A stretch of 64,000 nucleotides of DNA from the NCBI GenBank assembly GCA_017479885.1, contig JAFVBR010000007.1, positions 1 to 64,000 of the forward strand, given 5' to 3'. This DNA is from Paludibacteraceae bacterium (GTDB taxonomy: Bacteria > Bacteroidota > Bacteroidia > Bacteroidales > Paludibacteraceae). The notes beneath the pieces are model-generated. The model saw only the letters and a program-made list of their open reading frames with translations. It made no database searches and was not told where the DNA came from. Numbering within the stretch: the stretch's first letter is position 1; every line of letters starts with the position of its first letter. A program made the position numbers and the translations under genes. Positions 25,024 through 33,493 of the stretch are shown in pieces.

Positions 25024-27522
25024 ATGAAAAAGTATTTCTTGCTATTGGCAATATTGCCATTTGTGATGGCATGTGCTGAAAACATTAAAATTACGTCCGG
25101 TGATGTGGTTATGACCTTTTCTGCTGTTGATGGCGGATATCAAACAAACTTGAGTTACAAAGGCACAGATATTCCTTTCATAGAAGTAGGGAAACCCGCA
25201 AGTCTGGAGGTGATGAAACGAACCTATTCTGCTGTGTACAGTATTGTAACTCCTGCAGACAGCGGCTACATTTGTGTTGCAACAGTGACATCATTGAGAG
25301 GATCAAAGTTTCTGGTGACAGACCGCTACCTGAATCATGGCAATGGTGAGATAGAACTGCGACGTGATGTGAAAGTTGAGAGTGTCGTAGCAGGAGACAA
25401 CTATTTCTGCTCGAAGTTTGCGATAGCCACTCTTGACAACAGTACTCTTACAAGTAACGAATATCTGGTTCCGGGTGTGATGTACAAAGGCTATTTTGAT
25501 GCAGCATGCAACACTCCCGAAGGATTGCCACGCGAGACAGACTTGTGGTTTATCTATCGTGATGACCGCACACCGCTGCCGTTTGTCATGTCCCGCAGTA
25601 AGACCAGCGGCATAACAATTACTCTTGCACATAAAGATTCAAAATGTAAAACCGTGGTCAACGATGCCAATGGCGGAGCCTACGATGCAGGCTATCAGTT
25701 CGGTGCATGCGGAATGTATCGTGACACTGCTCAGAGTATCACCTATCAAGAGGTTTATTATCCCGGCACCACTCAGTCAACACGTCAGGGCAAAGGCTTG
25801 CGCTATCACCCCGTGGCAACAGATGTAAAACATGCTTATAATGTATATCTCAAGATAAATACCACAGACTCTTATGCCACTGCCGCACGCGAGTCATGGA
25901 ACAAGGTCTTTGACCTTTACAATCCCAAGATTTATCCTGTTGACCTTGATGTGTGCTACGAAGGTCTGATAGAGAGTCTGAAGACATATTACGTACCAAG
26001 CAGAGCTGATGGAGGAGTTTATGACAAACCGGGCTGGCCTTTCGAAGTCAGTCTTTCCGATTTCAAACCTCGCGGAATAGACTATCAGATGGGTTTTGTG
26101 GGAATGCAGGTATCCGCCGGTTATTATATATACAGGTATGGCATAGAACACAATGATAAAGTTACCCGTCACAAAGGTGAGGCTGTGCTTGATTTCTGGG
26201 CAGACGATTGTCTGGGTCCTGCCGGTATGCCTTCCACTTGGTATGACCCCAGAAACGACGGAGGCAAGGGCAGTTGGCGCAACTATGAAAGTATATTACG
26301 CATCATGACAGGAGGAATGGAAGGTTTGCTCAGCGCATGGTGTTATGGAACGAAGAACGGAGAGACACATGATAACTGGATCAGCACCTGCAAGAAGTTC
26401 GGAGACTGGCTTGTCGGTGAACAAGATGCCAACGGCAGTCTTGCATTCAGCTGGAACAGGAACAAAATTCAGAATGGTCGTCATCCGGTAAAAGACTCAA
26501 ATGCTCTGACAACCCCCTCCGCTTTGCGTTATTTAGTGGAACTGTACATTGCAACCGGCGATGAGCGCTATAAGGAGGCAGCGTTGAAGGCAGGTGAGTA
26601 CTGCCTGTTGTTTGTACACAAGAAATACCATTACTGCGCAGGTGTGGTTGATAATCCGCGTGTAATTGACAGTGAGTCCGGTTATTTAGCAATGCAAGGC
26701 TTCTTGTCATTATATGATCTGACTCTTGACCAGCGTTGGTTGACTGCATCCGAGCAGGCAGCTACATATACAGAGACATGGGTGTATAGTTTTGAAATTC
26801 CTGTAGAGGAAGACCGCGCTGAAGACAATCCTATTTTCCCTCGAGACAGAAGTATAGTAGGGCAGCACCTGATTGCTATAGGGCACTCTGCTGCAGACCT
26901 CGGTTTTGCGTGGTGCTCGTTTGCCTACTACCATTTGTACCTGCTGACGAAGAACGAACATTATCTGAAGATGGCTCGTATGTCAGCTCACAACAGCAAA
27001 CAGTCAATGAACTGGGACGGCACCTTGTATCCGGGTCAGCCGAGAGGTTTGCAACTTGAAGCCTTCCAAGTGATGATACCTCGCAGGGTAGGAGGTGTAG
27101 CCACGACTTTGAATTGGAACTATGCCGGTCATCTTGACCCGATGTTCCGTTTCAAAGATGCTTTTGGAACTCCCAATATGGAGGAAGTGGAGAAAATGAG
27201 TTGGGAGGAGCGTATTCAGAAACTGGCACGTTACATGAACTATCAGTCGTCTGATTATGGTCAGGTGATAGTAGGTGTGGATGACATAAAGAACGAAGAT
27301 GTTGCCGTGTATCCGAATCCTGTAAATTCCAATTCTTCGATATTGGTGAGTCTGCCCGGTATGAAATATACGGCAAACATTTATTCTACCGGCGGTACGC
27401 TTGTATATTCCGTCGAAGAGGATGGAGAGACAAGCATACGAATGTCGTATCCTGCAGGATTGTACACTCTTGTTCTACGAGTAGGAGAAAGGGTCATAAC
27501 AAAAGAGCTAATAGTGATATAA
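25024..27522 (+). CDS. Secreted alpha/alpha-toroid protein, probable glycan-active enzyme
   Basis: The 832-residue protein has a lipobox-like signal (MKKYFLLLAILPFVMAC). An N-terminal beta-sandwich domain (to about 290) is followed by a large helical domain (about 310-745) with repeated hairpins typical of (alpha/alpha)6 toroids (GFVGMQVSAGYYIYRYG, SALRYLVELYIATGDERYKEAA, SGYLAMQGFLSLYDLT, DLGFAWCSFAYYHLYLLT). The last 80 residues form a type IX sorting domain (DVAVYPNPVNSNSSILVSL...PAGLYTLVLRVG). The architecture is common to glycoside hydrolases and lyases. I cannot assign a CAZy family, and the catalytic residues are not identified. A start at 24997 is rejected because the signal peptide begins at 25024. 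SusC follows after 15 nt. Confidence 0.65.
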   Translation: MKKYFLLLAILPFVMACAENIKITSGDVVMTFSAVDGGYQTNLSYKGTDIPFIEVGKPASLEVMKRTYSAVYSIVTPADSGYICVATVTSLRGSKFLVTDRYLNHGNGEIELRRDVKVESVVAGDNYFCSKFAIATLDNSTLTSNEYLVPGVMYKGYFDAACNTPEGLPRETDLWFIYRDDRTPLPFVMSRSKTSGITITLAHKDSKCKTVVNDANGGAYDAGYQFGACGMYRDTAQSITYQEVYYPGTTQSTRQGKGLRYHPVATDVKHAYNVYLKINTTDSYATAARESWNKVFDLYNPKIYPVDLDVCYEGLIESLKTYYVPSRADGGVYDKPGWPFEVSLSDFKPRGIDYQMGFVGMQVSAGYYIYRYGIEHNDKVTRHKGEAVLDFWADDCLGPAGMPSTWYDPRNDGGKGSWRNYESILRIMTGGMEGLLSAWCYGTKNGETHDNWISTCKKFGDWLVGEQDANGSLAFSWNRNKIQNGRHPVKDSNALTTPSALRYLVELYIATGDERYKEAALKAGEYCLLFVHKKYHYCAGVVDNPRVIDSESGYLAMQGFLSLYDLTLDQRWLTASEQAATYTETWVYSFEIPVEEDRAEDNPIFPRDRSIVGQHLIAIGHSAADLGFAWCSFAYYHLYLLTKNEHYLKMARMSAHNSKQSMNWDGTLYPGQPRGLQLEAFQVMIPRRVGGVATTLNWNYAGHLDPMFRFKDAFGTPNMEEVEKMSWEERIQKLARYMNYQSSDYGQVIVGVDDIKNEDVAVYPNPVNSNSSILVSLPGMKYTANIYSTGGTLVYSVEEDGETSIRMSYPAGLYTLVLRVGERVITKELIVI

Positions 27523-27537
27523 CATATAATTCTTATC

Positions 27538-30500
27538 ATGATGAAACACAAGTTATTATTGTTTCTACTGGTCGTTCTGCCCCTGAGTCTGTTTGCTCAG
27601 ACGCAGAATATATCAGGAGTGGTGGTGGATGATACGGATGAGCCGCTGGTGGGTGTAAGTGTGGTGCTTCGCGGTACATCGAGCGGCACTATCACTGATA
27701 TAGACGGCAAATATTCCCTAAGTATTCCGTCCGCCGCCAAGAACCCTGTTTTAGTGTTCTCTTATGTTGGTTACACCTCACAAGAATTGTCGGCAACCGA
27801 CGGGTCAACGAAGAAAGTGGTATTGTCGCCGGACAATAAATTGTTGGACGAGGTGGTGGTGGTAGGTTACGGTGAAAAGCGCAAAGGCGGTATTGCCTCG
27901 GCTGTCACTACTGTGCGTGCTGAAGACATCGCCCGTACAACGAGCACTACCACTTCAGGTGCTTTGGTTGGTAAGATGGCGGGTGTTACCTATCGTCAGA
28001 ACAGTGGTGAACCCGGTGCTGCGGCTACATTGCAAGTCCGTAACCTCGGTACTCCGCTTTATATTATCGACGGTATAATAAAAGACGAGAATGCTTTCAA
28101 CAATCTTGCAGTGACCGATATTGACAACATCTCTGTCTTGAAAGACGGTGCTGCTGCCATTTATGGTGTGAAAGCAGCCAATGGCGTTGTGCTTGTAACC
28201 ACAAAAAAAGGTGCTGCAGGTCAGATGGAGGTCAGTCTGAACGCCAATGTAGGCTGGCAGCAGTGGACAAAGTACCCCAAGATGCTCAGTGCTTATGATT
28301 GGGTTTATGCCAATTATATGCGTGATGTCAATAGCGGTACATTGGCTATAACCGCCGAGCAGGCTCAGGCAGAACTGGAGAAATGGCGTAACGGATACTA
28401 CAATCCGGAAACGGGTGAGGACTATCGTGGTTTTGACTGGTACAACAATTACGTTCGTAAGGCAGCTCCGCAGTATAACCTGAATGCCAATATATCAGGC
28501 GGTACGGAGAAAGTGACATATTACACCTCAATCTCTCACGTCAATCAGGAAGCGGTATTCAAGGATTATTCATTCAATCGTACCAATCTGCAGTCGAACA
28601 TTGATGTCAAGTTGGCCAAAGGTTTGAATTTCAGTACTCAGATTTCAGGTAAGATTGACAACACCAAGAATCCAGGTCTTCCAGGAGCGGATGACTATGC
28701 AGCACGTAAGATGTCGGTAATCGGTATGCCGCCTATCTATCGGCCGTTTGCTAACGACAATCCTAATTATGTGAACTACATAGCAGGTTACGATGCTTCG
28801 CATAACCCTGCGTCGTACACTATAGACAACGCAGGTGAATATCATAAGCGTAATACATCATTCCAGACCAATTTTGCTTTAGAGTGGGCAACTCCTTTGC
28901 AGGGGTTAAGCGCAAAAGCGGTATTCTCTTATTATTATGGTGCAAGCGACATCAACAATCTCGAGAAGGAATGGAAAGAATATACCTACGATGCTGCCAA
29001 CGACACTTATAAAGTGGCATACGACAAGGCTGATACATGGATGGAGCGCACCCGCTCTGTTACCAACGACCTCACGGGTCAGGCTCTCATCTGGTATGAC
29101 AATACGTTCAACGGGCATCATGTGTCCGCTACAGCAGGTTTTGAGTTCTACAAGCGCTTCTATAACTCAATTTATAATGCACAGAATCCTGTTGACAATC
29201 CATATATCGACCTGATGACAACCAGTGAGAACAACAGTGTGTCAGAATCAAAATATACCAACACAACGGCCAGTATGGTGGTTCGCGCAGGATATGACTA
29301 TCGTCAGCGCTATATTATTGATTTCGCAGGTCGTTACGACGGTTCGTGGAAATTCGCGAAAGGCAAACGTTGGGGCTTCTTCCCTTCAGTAAGTGCCGCA
29401 TGGCGTATGTCGGAAGAGACATGGTGGCAGGAGGGCAGTATAAACAATGTGTGGACCAACTTAAAAATTCGTGCATCCTATGGTCAGATGGGTGATGACA
29501 ATGTAGGCAGTTTGTATCCTGATTTCGCATATCTTGACGGATATAATTATGGGTCAGGTAAATATCTGTTCAGCTCTGATCCGCTTTTGGGAGGATCGAC
29601 TGCCGTTATAGGAACTGAATATAAAGGCACTCCCAATACCCAAATCAGTTGGATGACCACCAGTCTGATAGACGTCGGTATTGACCTCGGTTTCTTCAAT
29701 AACCGTCTGACTGCGGAGTTCGACTTCTTCCAGCGTAATCGTAACGGAATAGCAGCAGAACCGGACGACCTGGTATTCCCTCGGGAGTCGGGTCTGAGTC
29801 CGCTTGCGGAAAATCTTAACTCAGATAAGCATATCGGTTTCGATGGTTTCATCCGCTGGCAGGATAAGGTAGGAGAAGTCAAGTATTCTATTGGCGGCAA
29901 TATCACTCTTTCCCGTCAGATGAACGGAGTGAGAGCCGGGGAGAAGTTTTACAATTCATGGGATCAGTATCGTAACAGTCATTCCAACCGTTGGTCGAAC
30001 GTAGAAAACAATCAGGTATGGCAGTGGGAAGTGATAGGCGTCTTCCAGACCCAAGAAGAAATCGACAACTATCCGGTTATCATTGACGGAGCTAACAATA
30101 CGACCTTGCTTCCCGGCGATCTTATCTTCAAGGATGTCAACGGAGACGGATATATCAACGACTATGACAAACGCCCGTTGGGCTATTCATCAATTATGTT
30201 TGCATGGTCTGACAAGGCAGGTATTAAGCAACCTATGCTGACTTTCGGTTTGAATTTCAACATAGAGTGGAAGGGGCTTGATTTTGCAATGGACTTTGCG
30301 GGAGCCGCTTTGAACACCTTCGTTCCTGACTGGTACATGAAATGGGCGTGCAGCCGTGAGTTTGCAGGCTATGAGGCGACAACACTCAATGCTTGGCATC
30401 ATGAAGACATTCTGGACCCCACTTCACCATGGGTGGCAGGTAAATTCCCTGCCGTCAGTTCGGCTCGTCCTTCTACCAGAGGGGAAAACAATTTCTATAC

Positions 30501-30735
30501 GCGCAATGTCACATATTTGCGTCTCAGAAATCTGGTTCTCGGTTATACCCTGCCCAAGAAGTGGACAAGTCGTGCTCATATAGACAAGGCTCGTTTGTAT
30601 TTCGAGGGGACCAACCTCTTCTGTATTGATTCTCTCAACGACTATGGCGTAGATCCTGAGATTGCTTATTGCAATGGTGTGGATTATCCCCAGAGTCGCG
30701 TGTTCTCAATAGGCTTTAATCTCAACTTCAAATAA
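27538..30735 (+). CDS. susC: SusC-type TonB-dependent glycan importer
   Basis: The 1065-residue outer-membrane transporter has a signal peptide ending near LSLFAQ. A carboxypeptidase-like N-terminal extension follows (NISGVVVDDTDEPLVGVSVV...DGKYSLSIP), then the TonB-box-like LDEVVVVGYG, a plug domain (IIDGIIKDENAFNNL, ISVLKDGAAAIYGVKAANGVV) and a 22-strand barrel ending NLNFK. It imports oligosaccharides captured by the SusD partner, using TonB energy. It is closely followed by susD (8-nt gap). The gene begins with two ATG codons, either of which could serve. Confidence 0.95.
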   Translation: MMKHKLLLFLLVVLPLSLFAQTQNISGVVVDDTDEPLVGVSVVLRGTSSGTITDIDGKYSLSIPSAAKNPVLVFSYVGYTSQELSATDGSTKKVVLSPDNKLLDEVVVVGYGEKRKGGIASAVTTVRAEDIARTTSTTTSGALVGKMAGVTYRQNSGEPGAAATLQVRNLGTPLYIIDGIIKDENAFNNLAVTDIDNISVLKDGAAAIYGVKAANGVVLVTTKKGAAGQMEVSLNANVGWQQWTKYPKMLSAYDWVYANYMRDVNSGTLAITAEQAQAELEKWRNGYYNPETGEDYRGFDWYNNYVRKAAPQYNLNANISGGTEKVTYYTSISHVNQEAVFKDYSFNRTNLQSNIDVKLAKGLNFSTQISGKIDNTKNPGLPGADDYAARKMSVIGMPPIYRPFANDNPNYVNYIAGYDASHNPASYTIDNAGEYHKRNTSFQTNFALEWATPLQGLSAKAVFSYYYGASDINNLEKEWKEYTYDAANDTYKVAYDKADTWMERTRSVTNDLTGQALIWYDNTFNGHHVSATAGFEFYKRFYNSIYNAQNPVDNPYIDLMTTSENNSVSESKYTNTTASMVVRAGYDYRQRYIIDFAGRYDGSWKFAKGKRWGFFPSVSAAWRMSEETWWQEGSINNVWTNLKIRASYGQMGDDNVGSLYPDFAYLDGYNYGSGKYLFSSDPLLGGSTAVIGTEYKGTPNTQISWMTTSLIDVGIDLGFFNNRLTAEFDFFQRNRNGIAAEPDDLVFPRESGLSPLAENLNSDKHIGFDGFIRWQDKVGEVKYSIGGNITLSRQMNGVRAGEKFYNSWDQYRNSHSNRWSNVENNQVWQWEVIGVFQTQEEIDNYPVIIDGANNTTLLPGDLIFKDVNGDGYINDYDKRPLGYSSIMFAWSDKAGIKQPMLTFGLNFNIEWKGLDFAMDFAGAALNTFVPDWYMKWACSREFAGYEATTLNAWHHEDILDPTSPWVAGKFPAVSSARPSTRGENNFYTRNVTYLRLRNLVLGYTLPKKWTSRAHIDKARLYFEGTNLFCIDSLNDYGVDPEIAYCNGVDYPQSRVFSIGFNLNFK

Positions 30736-30743
30736 CAGCTGCC

Positions 30744-32669
30744 ATGAAAACGAAATATATTGTTATTTTATCGGGTTTGATTGTTGCGATGTCATCTTGC
30801 GACAAGTGGTTGTCACCTACTGATGCCACAGCCCTCAGTGAAGAGCAGACCTATTCTTCTGTATCCACTATCAACTCAGTGGCTGCCAATCTCTACAGTC
30901 GGCTACGTTATGAGCAGTCGTTTTCGTATGACAACGAAACATACGACCTATGCTCATGGGACGAGGCTATCAACAATAGCGCTTATTGGGCAAATATCGG
31001 TAACAAAAGTGCAGGTTATCGCCAGTATTATGACTACGGACTGATACGTGATATCAACAAGCATATCGTTTGTTTGGAAACATCTACAGGTGAGAATGTG
31101 TCCGAAGAGCACAAACGCTATTTTCTGGCAGAAGCAAGATATATGCGTGCTTACACGTATTTCGTTCTGGTCTCCCGCATGGGTGGTGTGCCGTTGATTA
31201 CTGAAGTTCAGGAATATACCAACGCACCTCTCACGCTTGCCAAACCGCGTAATACAGAGGAGGAGATATATGATTTCATACTAAAGGAAACGGACGAAAT
31301 AGCCGAAGACCTCTCTCTGGCAGCAGCCGGAACAGTGAGTCGTGCCACCAAAGGCGCTGCTCTTGCTCTCAAATGCCGTGCAGCTCTTTATGCCGGTACT
31401 CTTGCTTACAATTACGACAAAAGTGTGAGCAAGGGCCTTGTGCTGAAAGGAATGGAAACAGGAATCCCCAAAGAGAGTGCGAACGGATATCTTGAGAAAT
31501 GTGTGGATGCATATATAGCCTTGGCTGAGATGGGGACATATAGTCTGCATCCCGACTATGGTGAAGTATTCCAGGCGGTAAGCAATCCTGAAGTAATCTT
31601 TGAGGTGGCTTATGACGGAACCAATCTCACAAATTACTTCACTTATTGGACAGTGCCTCACAGCATGCGCCCCGAGACAAAGAGTGGTGCTTGTGTCAAT
31701 CCTATTGCCAATCTTCTGGATTGTTACGAAATAGTTGATACGCACACTGCTGAGGCTTTCAATCCTTACAACGGAGCCATACGTCAGGAGACCCTTACAG
31801 GAGTGACCGGATCAACCGCTTCATATAAGGTGTTCGACAAACCCGAAGACTTCTTTGCCGGCAGAGACCCACGTTTGGCGGCAACGGTTATGTATCCCGG
31901 TTCTTCTTTCCGTGGACAGGAACTTGATTTCCGTGCCGGATTGGCTATTCCCAAGGGAAGCGGGTATGACTTCAAGATGGCTCCTACGATAGAAGATGTA
32001 GATAATGCCACAGCTCTCAATACATACGAAGGGCAACTCATCACCGGTGCCGAAGGTCCGATGATAACGAGCAACTATGTGTCTCACAGCGGTCTGCTTA
32101 TCCGTAAATATGTGGATGTCACCAGTGGTTCGGAGAAAAGCGGCTTGAGCAGTGTCCCATATATTGTTTTCCGCTATGGTGAGGTGCTGTTGAATGCGGC
32201 AGAGGCGGCTTTCTATCTCAATGAGAATGGCGAGACAATGTACTCAGGTTTGAACATGAGAGAATTGTCGCTTGATTTGGTTAACCGGATCCGTGTACGT
32301 GCGGTAGGAGAAAGTTTCAAGATTTCCGATTCTGAACTTTCATTGGATAGAATAAAGAACGAGCGCCGTGTGGAACTTGCATTTGAAGATCATAGATACA
32401 ACGACCTTAAGCGCTGGAGAACAGCCGATGAAGTTTGGGAATACAATACTGCCAACGAGTCAGCATTGACCTATGGCTTGTGGCCATATAAAATCTATGC
32501 TCCGGGTGAGGAAAATGACGGCAAATGGATTTACCGCCGTGTATTGCTTGAGCACAGGGGTAATAAAGATATTGCCAACGACCCCATCAACTTCGACAAC
32601 ACTATGTATTATGCCACTTATCCAAAGGATGACGGCAATCCATATATTGTACTTAATCCAAATCATTAA
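30744..32669 (+). CDS. susD: SusD/RagB-type glycan-binding lipoprotein
   Basis: The 641-residue surface lipoprotein has lipobox SSCDKWLSP after a short signal. SusD-fold features include RYFLAEARYMRAYTYFVLV, the TPR-like helices around ATKGAALALKCRAALYAG, and the C-terminal motif RIKNERRVELAFEDHRYNDLKRWR. It forms the lid over SusC and binds the target glycan at the cell surface. At 641 residues it is somewhat longer than the usual 500-600, with extra sequence in the C-terminal half. Confidence 0.94.
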   Translation: MKTKYIVILSGLIVAMSSCDKWLSPTDATALSEEQTYSSVSTINSVAANLYSRLRYEQSFSYDNETYDLCSWDEAINNSAYWANIGNKSAGYRQYYDYGLIRDINKHIVCLETSTGENVSEEHKRYFLAEARYMRAYTYFVLVSRMGGVPLITEVQEYTNAPLTLAKPRNTEEEIYDFILKETDEIAEDLSLAAAGTVSRATKGAALALKCRAALYAGTLAYNYDKSVSKGLVLKGMETGIPKESANGYLEKCVDAYIALAEMGTYSLHPDYGEVFQAVSNPEVIFEVAYDGTNLTNYFTYWTVPHSMRPETKSGACVNPIANLLDCYEIVDTHTAEAFNPYNGAIRQETLTGVTGSTASYKVFDKPEDFFAGRDPRLAATVMYPGSSFRGQELDFRAGLAIPKGSGYDFKMAPTIEDVDNATALNTYEGQLITGAEGPMITSNYVSHSGLLIRKYVDVTSGSEKSGLSSVPYIVFRYGEVLLNAAEAAFYLNENGETMYSGLNMRELSLDLVNRIRVRAVGESFKISDSELSLDRIKNERRVELAFEDHRYNDLKRWRTADEVWEYNTANESALTYGLWPYKIYAPGEENDGKWIYRRVLLEHRGNKDIANDPINFDNTMYYATYPKDDGNPYIVLNPNH

Positions 32670-32681
32670 TACAGCATTAAG

Positions 32682-33464
32682 ATGAAGACACGTTATTTTA
32701 TATTCAGTTCTATTGTTTTTATTCTGCTCGCATTTGTTGCATGCGAGTACGACAACTATAGTGAGCCGGATTGTCAGCTCTCAGGCAGGGTGGTGTATGA
32801 CGGCAAGCCCTACGTCTTCGACGGGAATACAAATGTGCTGAAGGTATATCAGAAGGGTTTCGGGAAAAAGGACAACGGTATAAATATTCGTATCAACGAA
32901 GACGGAACATTCAGTCAGATGCTTTTCCCCGGCAAATATTATATGACCTTGGCCAATCAGCAGTATCCGTTCCAGTTTGCTGATTTTGCATCGCTTGGAG
33001 CCGGTTTGGGCTACGACACTCTCGAGATAGATGTTGACGGTGCAAAAGAAATGGAGTTGGAAGTGATTCCTTATTATGTGATTGACAGTGTCACATACCC
33101 GCCGCTGGATGAAACAGCTACCACACTGAATGTTACTGTATATTTCAGTCGCAACAAAGACCCGCGTCTGCCTGAAGTTCTTCCCAAGGTACAGCGTGCA
33201 TTTGTGTTTGCCGGTATCAACCAGCATATCAATAGTGCCACTACTCTTACCAAAGCCTCCCGTCCGCTCAGTGTTACTGAGTCAGATAATGTTACTATGC
33301 GTTTGGAACTCAACAAATACCGCAGTTCGACGTATTATGTTAACAACTATAGGGATTATCTGTATTTCCGTGTCGGACTGGTGCTCGATGCCGAATTTGT
33401 GGCCAGTGGTTACTATCTTTTCTCCGATTTGTATCGCGTGGATAATGTCCCGTATGTAGAATAG
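32682..33464 (+). CDS. DUF3823-family surface lipoprotein
   Basis: The 260-residue lipoprotein has the signal and lipobox FVACEYDNYSEPD. The N-terminal domain (CQLSGRVVYDGKPYVFDGNTN, then GTFSQMLFPGKYYMTL) resembles a carboxypeptidase-regulatory-like fold, and a second beta domain follows, as in the DUF3823 family. These proteins are regularly encoded next to SusC/SusD pairs and act as surface glycan-binding proteins or scaffold subunits. The 12-nt gap from susD supports co-translation. Confidence 0.8.
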   Translation: MKTRYFIFSSIVFILLAFVACEYDNYSEPDCQLSGRVVYDGKPYVFDGNTNVLKVYQKGFGKKDNGINIRINEDGTFSQMLFPGKYYMTLANQQYPFQFADFASLGAGLGYDTLEIDVDGAKEMELEVIPYYVIDSVTYPPLDETATTLNVTVYFSRNKDPRLPEVLPKVQRAFVFAGINQHINSATTLTKASRPLSVTESDNVTMRLELNKYRSSTYYVNNYRDYLYFRVGLVLDAEFVASGYYLFSDLYRVDNVPYVE

Positions 33465-33493
33465 AATTTGTTAATAGTTAAAATCATAGATTA

